From M3007 sp041736625 (GTDB lineage Bacteria > Bacteroidota > Bacteroidia > Chitinophagales > Saprospiraceae), in assembly GCA_041736625.1 (NCBI GenBank), contig JBGSTG010000057.1:5165-69164 (forward strand): a stretch of 64,000 nucleotides of DNA. The letters are read 5' to 3'. Below, piece by piece: positions 50,674-60,563 of this stretch. The notes beneath the pieces are model-generated. The model was given only the letters and a program-made list of their open reading frames with translations, made no database searches and was not told the origin of the DNA. Positions within the stretch are counted from its first letter, which is position 1. Every line of letters starts with the position of its first letter. The position numbers and the translations under genes were made by a program.

Positions 50674-51541
50674 AGGTTAATTTTTCCAGGCTGTCTATGG
50701 TTGTTCGGAACAGGTTTCGCACCACATACACGTGGTGCACGTCCGCTGGATCCTGGGTCAGTCGAACCCGGATGGTGTAAAAATACTGGTTTTCGCGGTC
50801 GGTCTTGGGGTTGCCTTCCACGAAGCCGACGAGCAATCCGCCGGGAAAGAGGCTGGAGTATCCGCTGGTCAAGATGGTATCGCCTTCGGCGACCTCCACG
50901 TGCCTCGGTACATCCTTGAGGGTCATGTAGCGCGGATGGTTGTCTTCCCAGACCAGAGAGCCGATCGCGGATTTGTTTTTAACGGCGCAGGAGATGCGCG
51001 TTTGGCGGTGGAGCACCGACATGACGGAGGAGAGGTGGGCGTCGGTATGCCGGACGATGCCCACCACGCCGTTGTCACTCATCACACCCATGTTGGCGGT
51101 GATGCTGTCGGCTGTACCCCGGTTGATCATCAGCCAGTTGTTGTTCAGGCTGATGCTGTTGCCGATGACCGTTGCCGGCACAAATTCGTATGCAGGACGC
51201 ACCAGCCGGCGGTGAAGCCCTTGTTGCCCCGTCAGGGTGTCGTACAATACGTGAAAGAAGGTGTCCCGATACGGCACTTCAACCAGTCGTGCATTGATGT
51301 TCTGGGTGCGCAGGTCGGCGTTTTCGGCGCGCAGGGCCTCCACCTCCTCGCGCAGATGGAAGTATTCGCGCATGCCGGACTGCCAGTTGAGCACCTTGCC
51401 GGCGAACAGCCCGTAGGAGTGGGCGTAGATTTCTCCCTGCCGTTGGTTGTTGCCCACGAGCAGGTAAATCGACAGTACCTCCAGGATAAAGAAGGTGATA
51501 AATCCACCATTCCGGATGAAGAGTTGAAGGAGGTTGTTCAT
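50660..51541 (-). CDS. mreC: Rod shape-determining protein MreC
   Basis: 293 residues. One N-terminal membrane segment (about 13-30) and a coiled coil (about 60-85, HLREEVEALRAENADLRTQN) precede a double beta-barrel domain with GNNSI-like turns (IGNSISLNNNWLMINRG) and GDTILTSGYSSLFPGGLLVG. MreC scaffolds PBP2 in the periplasm. It starts 9 bases after mreB. Confidence 0.95.
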   Translation of the reverse strand: MNNLLQLFIRNGGFITFFILEVLSIYLLVGNNQRQGEIYAHSYGLFAGKVLNWQSGMREYFHLREEVEALRAENADLRTQNINARLVEVPYRDTFFHVLYDTLTGQQGLHRRLVRPAYEFVPATVIGNSISLNNNWLMINRGTADSITANMGVMSDNGVVGIVRHTDAHLSSVMSVLHRQTRISCAVKNKSAIGSLVWEDNHPRYMTLKDVPRHVEVAEGDTILTSGYSSLFPGGLLVGFVEGNPKTDRENQYFYTIRVRLTQDPADVHHVYVVRNLFRTTIDSLEKLTYERQ

Positions 51542-51550
51542 AGGCTGTCC

Positions 51551-52582
51551 TTAGACGCTCTTGCGGTCGATCAGGAAAGCGAGCTTATCGGAGTGTTGTA
51601 AAGCCATGCCGGTGCCGCGCACCACGGCTCGCAGGGGGTCGTTGGGCACGTGCACGGAGAGCTTGGTCTTTTGTTCGAGGCGTTTGTCGAGACCGCGCAA
51701 CAGGGCGCCGCCACCGGTCAGGTAAATGCCCGTTTTGTAGATGTCGGAAGCCAGCTCGGGAGGGGTCATCTCCAGGGCTTTGAGTACAGCATCTTCGATT
51801 TTGCTGATGCTTTTATCCAGCGCGTAGGCTACTTCCTGGTAGTTGATGATGATCTGCTTGGGAATGCCGGTCATGAGGTCGCGGCCGTTGACCGGATAGT
51901 CGGCGGGCGGCGTTTCCAGTTCGTGCAGGGCCGAGCCGACGTTGATCTTGATCTGTTCGGCTGTGCGCTCACCGATGAGGATGTTGTGCTCGCGTTTCAT
52001 GTAGCTCACGATGTCGTTGGTGAGCTCGTCGCCGGCAATGCGGATGGACTGGTCGCACACAATGCCCGACAGGGCGATTACCGCGATCTCGGTGGTGCCG
52101 CCACCGATGTCGATGATCATGTTACCCACCGGCTCTTCGATGTTCAGGCCGATACCGAGGGCGGCGGCCATGGGTTCGTGGATGAGGTAGGTCTCCTTGC
52201 TGTCTACGTGGTCGGCAGAGTCAAAAACGGCGCGCTTTTCCACCTCGGTGATGCCGCTGGGAATGCAGATGACCATCTTGAGGTGGTTGAAAAGACTGCT
52301 GCGCTTGCCCACCATGCGGATCATACCCTCGATCATGGCTTCGGCGGCCTGAAAGTCGGCGATCACACCGTCTTTGAGCGGACGCACGGTTTTGATGTTC
52401 TCGTGGGTTTTTTCGTGCATCTGCATGGCGCGGTGCCCGACGGCAATGGTGTTGCCGCTGCGCCGGTCAATAGCGACGATGGAGGGCTCATCTACGACTA
52501 CTTCGCCGTCAACCATGATGAGCGTATTGGCGGTGCCGAGGTCTACGGCCAGTTCCTGCTTAAATAATCGAAACCAATTCAA
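51551..52582 (-). CDS. mreB: Actin-like cell-shape protein MreB
   Basis: A 343-residue MreB with the actin-fold phosphate loops AVDLGTANTL and MIIDIGGGTTEIAVIALSG, plus the adenosine motif YLTGGGALLRGLD. A short amphipathic N terminus (MNWFRLF) can bind the membrane. It is the first gene of the operon mreB-mreC-mreD-mrdA-MFS; a -7 box lies 53 bases upstream. Confidence 0.97.
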   Translation of the reverse strand: MNWFRLFKQELAVDLGTANTLIMVDGEVVVDEPSIVAIDRRSGNTIAVGHRAMQMHEKTHENIKTVRPLKDGVIADFQAAEAMIEGMIRMVGKRSSLFNHLKMVICIPSGITEVEKRAVFDSADHVDSKETYLIHEPMAAALGIGLNIEEPVGNMIIDIGGGTTEIAVIALSGIVCDQSIRIAGDELTNDIVSYMKREHNILIGERTAEQIKINVGSALHELETPPADYPVNGRDLMTGIPKQIIINYQEVAYALDKSISKIEDAVLKALEMTPPELASDIYKTGIYLTGGGALLRGLDKRLEQKTKLSVHVPNDPLRAVVRGTGMALQHSDKLAFLIDRKSV

Positions 52583-52635
52583 GATATGGGTGTGTTTTTG
52601 CGGTAATATACGGCGGTTTGTGGGATAAAAACGCG

Positions 52636-52643
52636 CAAAAGTA
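52636..52643 (-). promoter_or_regulatory. mreB: Putative -7 box of the mreB operon (TACTTTTG)
   Basis: An exact TAnnTTTG match on the minus strand, 53 bases before the mreB start, in the gap to the divergent P-type ATPase gene. Confidence 0.55.
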
Positions 52644-52750
52644 AAGGATTTTCGGGAATTGGAAAAAAGGAAATAAAGGATGGTAAAAGCGGAGAAATTT
52701 TTGGCGCCGGCATTTTTTGACTACTTTCGCTCTTTAGCCCGTTTTATTAC

Positions 52751-55243
52751 ATGTCGACACCCTCCAAACCACTGCCCGGCCTGTCTCCCACCGAGGTTAT
52801 TGCAAGCCGCCAGATCCACGGCAGCAACCATTTGTTCGTTCAGCCGACCCGGTTGTGGTGGCATATTTTGCGTGATGTGCTCACCGAACCCATGGTGCTT
52901 TTGCTGGTCGTTGCCTGTGTGCTGTACTTCGCCATCGGCGACCCGGTGGAGGGATGGTTCATGGCAGGGGCCATCTTGTTTGTGGTGCTCATCGACGTGG
53001 TGCAGGACTACCGCAGCGAACGCGCGCTGCTGGCCCTCCGCCAGCTGTCGCAACCCCAGGTGACCGTTATTCGGGATGGCCGGCGACAAGAGGTGCCTGC
53101 AGAAGCGGTCGTGGTGAACGACCTGATTGCCTTCGCCGAGGGGGAACGCATAGCTGCCGACGCCCAGGTAGTTCAACAGAACGACCTGAGTGTGGACGAG
53201 TCCATCCTCACCGGCGAGTCCATGCCCGTGTCTAAAAGCCCGGACGCCGATGACCGCGTGTTCCAGGGCAGTATGGTGAACGCCGGCGCAGGTGTGGGCC
53301 GGGTTACCGCTGTGGGCGACGGAACCGAGTTGGGCAAGCTGGGCCGGTCGCTGGAGACCATTAAGACCGAACCGACGCCGCTGCAGCGCAAGATCGACCG
53401 ATTTGTGCGGCAAATGATGCTGGCCGGACTGATCGCATTCCTCATCGTCCTGGCGGTGAACATGGCCCACGGATACTCGTTTTGGAGCGCCCTGTTGTAT
53501 TCGCTGGCCCTGGCCATGGCCTTGATCCCGGAAGAGATTCCCGTCGCGTTCTCCTCTTTCATGGCGCTGGGCGCCTATCGCATGACCCGCCAGTCGGTGC
53601 TCGTCAAGCAACCCAGCACCGTGGAAAGCCTGGGTTCGGCAACCGTGATTTGCCTCGACAAAACAGGGACCATCACCGAAAATCGCATGGCGGTGGCAGC
53701 AATGCTCGACTTTTCGGGACGCGGCATGGTAGTCGCCGCCGCGCGCTGGGCCAGCGAACCCGAGCCCTTCGACGCCATGGAAAAAGCCATTTACGACGCG
53801 TGGGAGGCAGAAACCCCTGCCGGGCAACGTCCGCAACGATCCATGATACACGAATATCCACTGGAGGGCGCCCCGCCGATGATGACGCACGTTTACCGCA
53901 ATTCGGCAGATTCGGGAAGCGCGGTGTACGCCAAAGGCGCCGTCGAACGCGTCCTGAAAGCATGCAGGGCAGACGCCGCTTTTGAGCGCCTCGTGATGAC
54001 ACAAACCCGCGAAATGGCCGCCAGGGGCTGGCGCGTGTTGGGGGTGGCTTATGCCGACTGGCCGGCGGAGAAGCCGTACCCGGAACAGCAAGACGACTTT
54101 CCCTTCGCATTCGAAGGGCTGCTGGCCCTGTACGACCCGCCGAAGGGGAACATTCGCCAGGTAATGGACGGTTTCTACGAGGCCGGCCTCGATGTGAAAA
54201 TGGTGACGGGCGATTACCCCGAAACGGCGCTGTACATCGCCCGGGAAAGCGGTATTCGCGTGGGCGGCGACGTGGTCACGGGAGAGCAGGTGGCGCGTTT
54301 GACGGAGCAGGAACTCAGGGTAACGGTCCGTCAACATACGGTGTTCGCGCGCATGTTCCCGCTGGCCAAGCTACGTCTGGTGGAGGCATTGAAGGCAGAT
54401 GGCGCCGTGGTGGCCATGACCGGCGACGGGGTGAACGACGGGCCGGCGTTGAAGTCGGCACAAGTAGGCGTGGCCATGGGCAGGCGAGGCTCCGAAACGG
54501 CCCGCGCAGCCGCTTCCATGGTATTGCTCGACGACGATCTGGCGCACCTGGTCGACGCCGTACAAACCGGACGACGCATTTACAACAATCTGCGCAAGGC
54601 CATTCGCTACATCCTGTCCATTCACCTGCCCATTGTGCTGGTGGTGCTCCTTCCGTTGGTGCTGGGATGGCCTTATTTGCACCTGTTCACCCCCCTGCAC
54701 GTCATTTTTCTCGAGCTGGTCATGGGGCCTACCTGCGCCATCGCCTACGAAAACGAACCCGGAGAGCCGGGCGGCAGCCGCATGCCACCGCGAACCGCCG
54801 GAAACAACCTTTTTTCGGGCAAAGAACTCCTGCTCAGCATGATGCAGGGCCTGGCGATCACCGCCGGGCTCCTGTTTATGTACCAATGGGGGATACACCA
54901 GAATGCCGGCGAGGCAACCGTGCGGAGCTATGTGTTCGTAACCCTCCTGGCGGCCAACGTATTCCTTACCCTGGTGAACCGCTCCTTTGTGCACACGCTG
55001 GCCAAAACACTGTTGTACCGTAATCCCGTTATATGGATCATTATCGGGTTTACGGTGTTGCTGACAACCGCGATCCTCCTGGTCCAGCCCGTCCGGGATA
55101 CGTTTGGCATGGCGCCCTTGCGTTGGGCTGAATTGGGATTGTGCCTGTTAACCGCCCTGGTTTCGGTACTGTGGTTCGAAGGGTGGAAGCTGTTCCTGCA
55201 TGTTCGGGAGCAATATGCCCGCCAAACAACGGCATTTCCTTAA
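52751..55243 (+). CDS. P2-type cation-transporting ATPase
   Basis: An 830-residue P-type ATPase. An actuator domain carries TGES (about 153-156), the core has phosphorylation site D303 in DKTGT, nucleotide-domain KGAVERVL, and hinge MTGDGVNDGPAL near 556. The fourth membrane helix reads IPEEIPVAF rather than PEGLP of SERCA-type pumps, so the ion (Ca, Mg, H or other) is uncertain; Ca is a reasonable guess for this bacterial group. About ten membrane segments. The caspase-fold gene starts 12 bases after its stop, suggesting one transcript. Confidence 0.88.
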   Translation: MSTPSKPLPGLSPTEVIASRQIHGSNHLFVQPTRLWWHILRDVLTEPMVLLLVVACVLYFAIGDPVEGWFMAGAILFVVLIDVVQDYRSERALLALRQLSQPQVTVIRDGRRQEVPAEAVVVNDLIAFAEGERIAADAQVVQQNDLSVDESILTGESMPVSKSPDADDRVFQGSMVNAGAGVGRVTAVGDGTELGKLGRSLETIKTEPTPLQRKIDRFVRQMMLAGLIAFLIVLAVNMAHGYSFWSALLYSLALAMALIPEEIPVAFSSFMALGAYRMTRQSVLVKQPSTVESLGSATVICLDKTGTITENRMAVAAMLDFSGRGMVVAAARWASEPEPFDAMEKAIYDAWEAETPAGQRPQRSMIHEYPLEGAPPMMTHVYRNSADSGSAVYAKGAVERVLKACRADAAFERLVMTQTREMAARGWRVLGVAYADWPAEKPYPEQQDDFPFAFEGLLALYDPPKGNIRQVMDGFYEAGLDVKMVTGDYPETALYIARESGIRVGGDVVTGEQVARLTEQELRVTVRQHTVFARMFPLAKLRLVEALKADGAVVAMTGDGVNDGPALKSAQVGVAMGRRGSETARAAASMVLLDDDLAHLVDAVQTGRRIYNNLRKAIRYILSIHLPIVLVVLLPLVLGWPYLHLFTPLHVIFLELVMGPTCAIAYENEPGEPGGSRMPPRTAGNNLFSGKELLLSMMQGLAITAGLLFMYQWGIHQNAGEATVRSYVFVTLLAANVFLTLVNRSFVHTLAKTLLYRNPVIWIIIGFTVLLTTAILLVQPVRDTFGMAPLRWAELGLCLLTALVSVLWFEGWKLFLHVREQYARQTTAFP

Positions 55244-55255
55244 ATCCGACTCTAC

Positions 55256-57682
55256 ATGCGCCAACCAGCAGCATTTGCTTTCCGACTTTTTCCAATCGTT
55301 TGTTTGTGCCTGCTGGTCGCATCCGCAACGGGGCAGAACCTGCAATCCCTGCGCAAAAAAGGCGGCACCTATGCGGTGGTGGTCGGCATTTCCGTTTACC
55401 AGGATTCCGCGATCACCGACTTGCGGTACGCGCACCGCGATGCGGAGTTGTTTGCCGAATTCCTGCAGTCCAAACCCGGCGGCAACCTGGGTGGCAACCA
55501 GCTGCGCCTGCTTACCAACCAGAAAGCGTCGCTGGCGAACATCCAGTCGGCCCTGGACTGGCTCCTCAAAAAGGCCAAAAAAGATGATCGCGCCATCATT
55601 TATTTTTCCGGACACGGCGATGTGGAAAGGCTGAGCGACGACGAAAAAGGGTATTTGCTGGCGTACGATACGCCGAAGAACAATTACCGCATGAACGCCG
55701 TCGACCTGGATTATTTCAACGAACAAATCGTTGGCGAGCTCTCCCGCCAGGGCGCCCGTGTGATCGTCGTAACCGATGCCTGCCACTCCGGCTCCCTCGC
55801 CGGGGAGGGCATTGGCGGGCGCGAGGCTACCGCCGCCGAGCTGATGAAACGCTACGCCACGGAGGTCAAAATGATGTCCTGCCAGCCCCACGAACTGTCC
55901 CAGGAGTCGGATAAATGGGGCGCTGGGCGCGGGGTTTTTTCCTATTATCTCATCAATGGACTCAAAGGGCAAGCCGACCAGGACCACGACCAGGTGGTCG
56001 ATCTGTACGAGTTGGAAAGCTACCTGCAGGATCGCATCCGGCTGGCAACCAACAAAAAACAGCACCCCGAAGTGTTTGGCGGCCGGAAGGAGGAAGCGCT
56101 TTTTCTGGTGGATGAAGCGACGGCAAACGAACTGAAAGCTGTGGAAAAGGAGGAGATCCAACGCGATTTTGAGCTTAAAGTACTTCAGGAATTGGGCGAC
56201 GAAGGCCTCATCCGGCACTACGAACAGTTCACCGGAGCGCTGAAGTCCGGGCAACTGCTTTTCCCCGAAGATCAGTCGGCTGTTTTTTACTACGACCTCA
56301 TGTATGCAGACACCGGCTTTAAGCCCTACATCGGGTTGCTGGCGGCGCCCCTGACCACCGCCCTGCTGGATTCCGCGCAGCAGGCCATCAATGCCTACCT
56401 GAAAACGGACCCGCAGGAGTTGTCGCAACGCGAGCGTTTTGACCAGAAATACACGCGTTTTCCACTGTACCTGGGCAAGGCGGCAGAAATATTCACTCCC
56501 AAAGACCCCCGGTATCGCCATACGGTGGCCAAACAGTACTATTTTGAAGGGTTGGCGTTGCGCCTGAGTGCCGAACACCGACATGGGAGCGACTCCCTGT
56601 ACCGGTTGGCGCTGGACAAGCAGCGGGAAGCCTTGCGCCTGGAGGCGCGCGCCGCCTACATCCACAATGAAATGGGTTTCCTGTTGCTGGAGCTTGACCA
56701 ACGGGATACCGGGATGCACCACCTGCGGCGAGCCATAGCGCTGTCGCCTACCTGGGCAATCCCCTATTTTAACCTGGCCATCGCCTATTTTGAATCCGAC
56801 AGCCTGGAGGCGGCCAAACCGCTTTACCAGATGGCCCTGCAGCACAAGGCCGATTTCGCCTCTGCCTACACCGGCCTGGGCAATGTTTACGACCTGCAAG
56901 GACAGCCCGACTCCGCCGAGGCCATGTACCGGTCGGCCATCGCCATCCAGCCGGCCGACAAGGAGCCCTATTACAACCTGGGTGTCATGCTCAGCGCCCT
57001 GGAGGGCCGTCAGACGGAAGCTGGGGCGGCTTACCGGCAAGCCTTGCAACTGGACCCCGGGTACGCAGAGGCCTGGCTCGCACTCGGCATGTTGTCCGAT
57101 GCCATGGAGCGACCCGACTCGGCGGAAATTCACTTTCGACGGGCCCTCGATCTGAACCCGGAGTACGCCGAAGCATACCAGCAACTGGGCCTACACTATC
57201 GCCGGGCCGGTCGCAACGACCTGGCAGAAAACATGCTGGTGGAGGCCATACGCGCCGATCCGGCGCTCGGCCAGATCGCCGGACAACTGGCCGAAGTGCT
57301 GATTGACCAGGGGCGCTGGGAGCAGACGCCTTCGTTGCCCATCGACACATTGCCCAAATTGTTCGTCTTGTATGCGGTGGGAGATACGTTCCGGTCATCC
57401 GGTCAAACAGACGAGGCCTTGAAAGCATATCAGCTTGCTGCATTGGTCAATCCTGCCGAACCCCTCACCGACTATTACCTCTGCGTTTATTACACCGGCC
57501 TGCATCAGGAAAAACCGGCCATTCAGCACCTGGAAAAAATGCTCGAAAAAGCGCGTGCCGCCAACATCGAAAATGATTATCTGGACTTGATAGAATCGTC
57601 CCAAGACCTCGAAACACTCCGGAATAGCCATCAATTCCCGGAATTTTACAAACGTTATTTTAAAAACAGAAAAAATAAATGA
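55256..57682 (+). CDS. Exported caspase-family (peptidase C14) protein with TPRs
   Basis: An 808-residue protein with a signal peptide (hydrophobic residues about 8-24, cleavage near TGQ). The caspase-like domain (about 30-280) has the catalytic dyad H120 in YFSGHGD and C176 in TDACHSG. A linker follows, then about eight TPR-like units from residue 440 (for example PYFNLAIAYFESDSLEAAKP). Bacterial relatives are metacaspase-like Arg/Lys-specific proteases, often calcium activated. The signal peptide implies an extracytoplasmic role. It starts 12 bases after the P-type ATPase gene. Substrates and activation are unknown. Confidence 0.88.
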   Translation: MRQPAAFAFRLFPIVCLCLLVASATGQNLQSLRKKGGTYAVVVGISVYQDSAITDLRYAHRDAELFAEFLQSKPGGNLGGNQLRLLTNQKASLANIQSALDWLLKKAKKDDRAIIYFSGHGDVERLSDDEKGYLLAYDTPKNNYRMNAVDLDYFNEQIVGELSRQGARVIVVTDACHSGSLAGEGIGGREATAAELMKRYATEVKMMSCQPHELSQESDKWGAGRGVFSYYLINGLKGQADQDHDQVVDLYELESYLQDRIRLATNKKQHPEVFGGRKEEALFLVDEATANELKAVEKEEIQRDFELKVLQELGDEGLIRHYEQFTGALKSGQLLFPEDQSAVFYYDLMYADTGFKPYIGLLAAPLTTALLDSAQQAINAYLKTDPQELSQRERFDQKYTRFPLYLGKAAEIFTPKDPRYRHTVAKQYYFEGLALRLSAEHRHGSDSLYRLALDKQREALRLEARAAYIHNEMGFLLLELDQRDTGMHHLRRAIALSPTWAIPYFNLAIAYFESDSLEAAKPLYQMALQHKADFASAYTGLGNVYDLQGQPDSAEAMYRSAIAIQPADKEPYYNLGVMLSALEGRQTEAGAAYRQALQLDPGYAEAWLALGMLSDAMERPDSAEIHFRRALDLNPEYAEAYQQLGLHYRRAGRNDLAENMLVEAIRADPALGQIAGQLAEVLIDQGRWEQTPSLPIDTLPKLFVLYAVGDTFRSSGQTDEALKAYQLAALVNPAEPLTDYYLCVYYTGLHQEKPAIQHLEKMLEKARAANIENDYLDLIESSQDLETLRNSHQFPEFYKRYFKNRKNK

Positions 57683-57778
57683 AGCAAAAGTGATAACACG
57701 GTTATATTTCGAGAACTTTTGACTGCAATAAACTTGTGTTAGGGTGACTGCTCTTTTTAACTTTTCAAAAAACAGACC

Positions 57779-58588
57779 ATGTTAAAGTTGCTTTTCAAAC
57801 GCTGTTCATTCCTGCTATTCCTTTCGCTGTCCGTCGGCACTAATGGTCAGACCCTGCACTTCATCGCCAGCATCGATCAGGTGAACGACGACATCAGGCA
57901 GGGTTGCGCCAAAGATTACGAGGAGGCGTTTGCGCTGTTCCGTGCCATAGCTCAGGACGCCGGCATGCGCTTTAACCATCAAAAGTTGCCGTTTAATCAA
58001 GGCTCAGTGGAGTCTTACCTTGAGCGTTTTACCTGCGGACCAGACGACGTGGTTGTGTTTTTGTATTCGGGTCACGCATTTCGCTACGAAGACGACAACG
58101 AGGAAGAGTGGCCCTGGCCCTACCTGTTCTACTGCAACCGTGCGCAGTCGGGGGCCGATACCGAAAATTGTGAAGTGGACATGGAGGAGGTGCAAGAAGA
58201 CATCAAGTATAGCAAACCGCGCATGTCCATCGTATTGGGCGACTGTTGCAACGACGTTCAGAACAGCCCGGCTTCAAACGCCATGCTCAGCCAGTATGGT
58301 TCGGTTGCAGAGGATTCGGATCCGAACAGTACCGGCACTTATGCCCACCTGGATTTGATCCGGTCGTTCCGCGGGCACATCATTGCCAGCGCCGCCAAAC
58401 CCGGGCAACAGGCCGAGACAAACGACTCAGAAGGCTCGTACTTCTTCGGAGCCTTCCGGTACAACCTGTTGAACGCGTTGAAATCACAGCAACCAACCTC
58501 TTGGGAAAATATACTCGCCAATACCCGGAACACTGTAATGAAAATGAGCAATAACCAGCAAACACCCATGTTCAGAGTAACCAAATAG
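57779..58588 (+). CDS. Exported small caspase-fold protein
   Basis: A 269-residue protein with signal peptide MLKLLFKRCSFLLFLSLSVG. The caspase pattern is recognisable though divergent: H99 in VVFLYSGHAFR and C157 in IVLGDCCND, where C156 replaces the usual Ala of DAC. An acidic insert (DDNEEEWPW) follows the His, a possible metal-binding loop. It has no TPR domain. It lies 96 bases after the larger caspase-TPR gene and 46 bases before a TPR gene, so the three may form a functional set. Activity uncertain. Confidence 0.7.
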   Translation: MLKLLFKRCSFLLFLSLSVGTNGQTLHFIASIDQVNDDIRQGCAKDYEEAFALFRAIAQDAGMRFNHQKLPFNQGSVESYLERFTCGPDDVVVFLYSGHAFRYEDDNEEEWPWPYLFYCNRAQSGADTENCEVDMEEVQEDIKYSKPRMSIVLGDCCNDVQNSPASNAMLSQYGSVAEDSDPNSTGTYAHLDLIRSFRGHIIASAAKPGQQAETNDSEGSYFFGAFRYNLLNALKSQQPTSWENILANTRNTVMKMSNNQQTPMFRVTK

Positions 58589-58634
58589 CGAAAATAAACG
58601 GCAACGCATTCCCTTTTTTTAAACAATATACACC

Positions 58635-59225
58635 ATGAAACACCTGATGCTGATCCTGGCCTTGCATTTATTTGCGTTTTCTGGCCTCTTCGCGCAATCT
58701 GCGCTCGCTGCGCTGCGGAACAACCCACCTACATCGTCGTCGTCCGCCAAACCTAAACACACCAACAAGAAAAAAGGTCTTGGCAGCCACGACCGGCCCG
58801 ACAAGGTGGAGGATGCCCGCGTCGGCCAGGCCTTTGCCGCGTATGAATCCGGCGACGAAAACACGGCAAAAAACATCTTCGACCAGCTCGACGGGCAGGA
58901 TCCGGATGCCGCCTTCGGTCTGGGCTTGACCTACTACGAAGACGGGCAGATCAATCAGGCCGTTACCGCACTCAATAAAGCGATCCAGCTGGACGGTGCG
59001 CATACCGATGCCTTGTACCTCCTGGGGCTGATCTACGCCGAGAACGGGAACTACCCCGCTTCGGCAGACTATCTCCTGAGCCTGCTCGACATTGACGAAA
59101 CAGACGCCGACGCCTGGTACCTGCTGGGCTTTCTCTTCTACCATTCCGGCGATGCGGAAGACGCGGCAGTTTGTCTCGAACAGGCAAGGCAGTACGATGA
59201 CTTTTACAACGACGAAGCGTACTAG
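58635..59225 (+). CDS. Exported TPR protein
   Basis: A 196-residue protein with signal peptide MKHLMLILALHLFAFSGLFA, a Ser/Lys-rich linker (about 33-52) and three to four TPR units (GQAFAAYESGDENTAKNIFD, then ALNKAIQLDGAHTDALYLLG, and a third). No catalytic domain; probably a binding partner of the neighbouring caspase-fold proteins, inferred from position. It ends 4 bases before the convergent ABC permease gene. Confidence 0.75.
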   Translation: MKHLMLILALHLFAFSGLFAQSALAALRNNPPTSSSSAKPKHTNKKKGLGSHDRPDKVEDARVGQAFAAYESGDENTAKNIFDQLDGQDPDAAFGLGLTYYEDGQINQAVTALNKAIQLDGAHTDALYLLGLIYAENGNYPASADYLLSLLDIDETDADAWYLLGFLFYHSGDAEDAAVCLEQARQYDDFYNDEAY

Positions 59226-59229
59226 ACTT

Positions 59230-60555
59230 TTATTTCCACAACATCCACTTCCCGATTTCCCGCAGCGTCACCTTTTTGCCGTACATCAGGATGCCCACCC
59301 GGTAGATGCGGCCGGCCAGCCAGACGAAAAACACGGCTGCTGCCACCACCAGCACCAGGGACAGCGCCACCTGCCACCAGGGCGGGTCGAAGGCCATGCG
59401 GAAGGGCATGGCGATGGGTGAGAACAGCGGGAAAAGCGAGGTGAACACCATGAGCCCGCTGTCGGGGTTGCGGATGCCGGCGAAAGCGGTGATGTAAAAA
59501 GCCAGCACGATGGGCAGGGTTACGGGCAGCGTAAGCGCCTGGCCCTCGCCCATATCATCGCTCATGGCCGAGCCGATGGCGGCAAACAGCGAGGAGTAGA
59601 TGAAGTATCCGCCGAGGAAGAAAATGGTGAACGCAAAAGCGATGAGGCCCCAGTTTTGTTTGGACAACTCGGCGAAGATGCGCAAGCCTTCGGCCTGTGC
59701 CTCTTCCGGGTTAATTTGGGCTGCGCCTGCTCCGGCCGGCGCCGACTGTTGCAGTTGTTGGGGGTCAATGTCCATGATCATGGGCACCAGGAGGGTAACC
59801 AGGGTGCTGAGCACCGTCCAGGACAGCACTTGCGTGAGTCCTACGGCGCCCACACCCAGGATTTTACCCAGCATGAGTTCAAAGGGTTTTACGCTCGACA
59901 TCATGACCTCCACGATGCGGTTGGTTTTTTCTTCCATTACCGAGCGCATCACCATTTGGCCGTACATGAGCACCATGAAAAACATGACAAACGCCATGAT
60001 GCCGCCGATGGCCAGCCCCACTGCTGCGGTGTACTGGCTTTGGTCGTCTTCGGAGCCGTCGAGCTTTTCGGGGTCGATGGCCACCTTGGTGTCCAGCACG
60101 TCCAGGTTTCGGCGGTCAATGCCCAGGCTGTCGATCTTGAAATCGCGCAGCTTCTCCTCAATGCGGTCTTCGATGAACTCACTTTTTTCAGGCGGCAGTT
60201 TTTTATCGGAATAGTAAAAAACGGTCAGGTTTTTCTGCTGCATGTTTCCTAGGGCCGGAATGCGCAGGATGCCGTTGTACGTGCCGTCTTCCACGGCTTT
60301 TTTCAGTTCGTCGAGGCTGCGGTCGGCGGCGGGGATGTAGTGCACGCCCTTGTCGTCGGGGATGGGCCCCAGCATATCGGCTTCGTCGAGCACAGCCACC
60401 TTCAGCTCGCCGCCGCCGGAATAGCTCGACAGCCCGATGATGACGAGAAAATAAACCAACAGACCCAGGGGGGCCAGCAAGGTGCCGAGGATAAAAGAGC
60501 GTTTGCGTACGCGCGTGATGAACTCGCGCCAGACGATGAGTTTAAGGTTTTGCAT
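59230..60555 (-). CDS. ABC-2 permease (NatB/YhaP type)
   Basis: 441 residues from the ATG at 60555. An N-terminal membrane helix (about 20-42) is followed by a large extracytoplasmic region (about 45-165) and a bundle of about five helices containing MEEKTNRIVEVMMSSVKPFE, the cytoplasmic motif of this family. It pairs with the ATPase gene 8 bases upstream. NatAB-like systems export sodium or other solutes; the substrate here is unknown. Farther upstream in-frame codons overlap the ATPase gene and are rejected. Confidence 0.9.
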   Translation of the reverse strand: MQNLKLIVWREFITRVRKRSFILGTLLAPLGLLVYFLVIIGLSSYSGGGELKVAVLDEADMLGPIPDDKGVHYIPAADRSLDELKKAVEDGTYNGILRIPALGNMQQKNLTVFYYSDKKLPPEKSEFIEDRIEEKLRDFKIDSLGIDRRNLDVLDTKVAIDPEKLDGSEDDQSQYTAAVGLAIGGIMAFVMFFMVLMYGQMVMRSVMEEKTNRIVEVMMSSVKPFELMLGKILGVGAVGLTQVLSWTVLSTLVTLLVPMIMDIDPQQLQQSAPAGAGAAQINPEEAQAEGLRIFAELSKQNWGLIAFAFTIFFLGGYFIYSSLFAAIGSAMSDDMGEGQALTLPVTLPIVLAFYITAFAGIRNPDSGLMVFTSLFPLFSPIAMPFRMAFDPPWWQVALSLVLVVAAAVFFVWLAGRIYRVGILMYGKKVTLREIGKWMLWK

Positions 60556-60563
60556 GGCTTGGG

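Noticed and set aside
52721..54337. Minus-strand open frame across the P-type ATPase gene
   Set aside because: Shadow of the ATPase; no recognisable domain.
55148..57184. Minus-strand open frame across the caspase-TPR gene
   Set aside because: Shadow; the plus-strand gene has signal peptide, catalytic motifs and TPRs.
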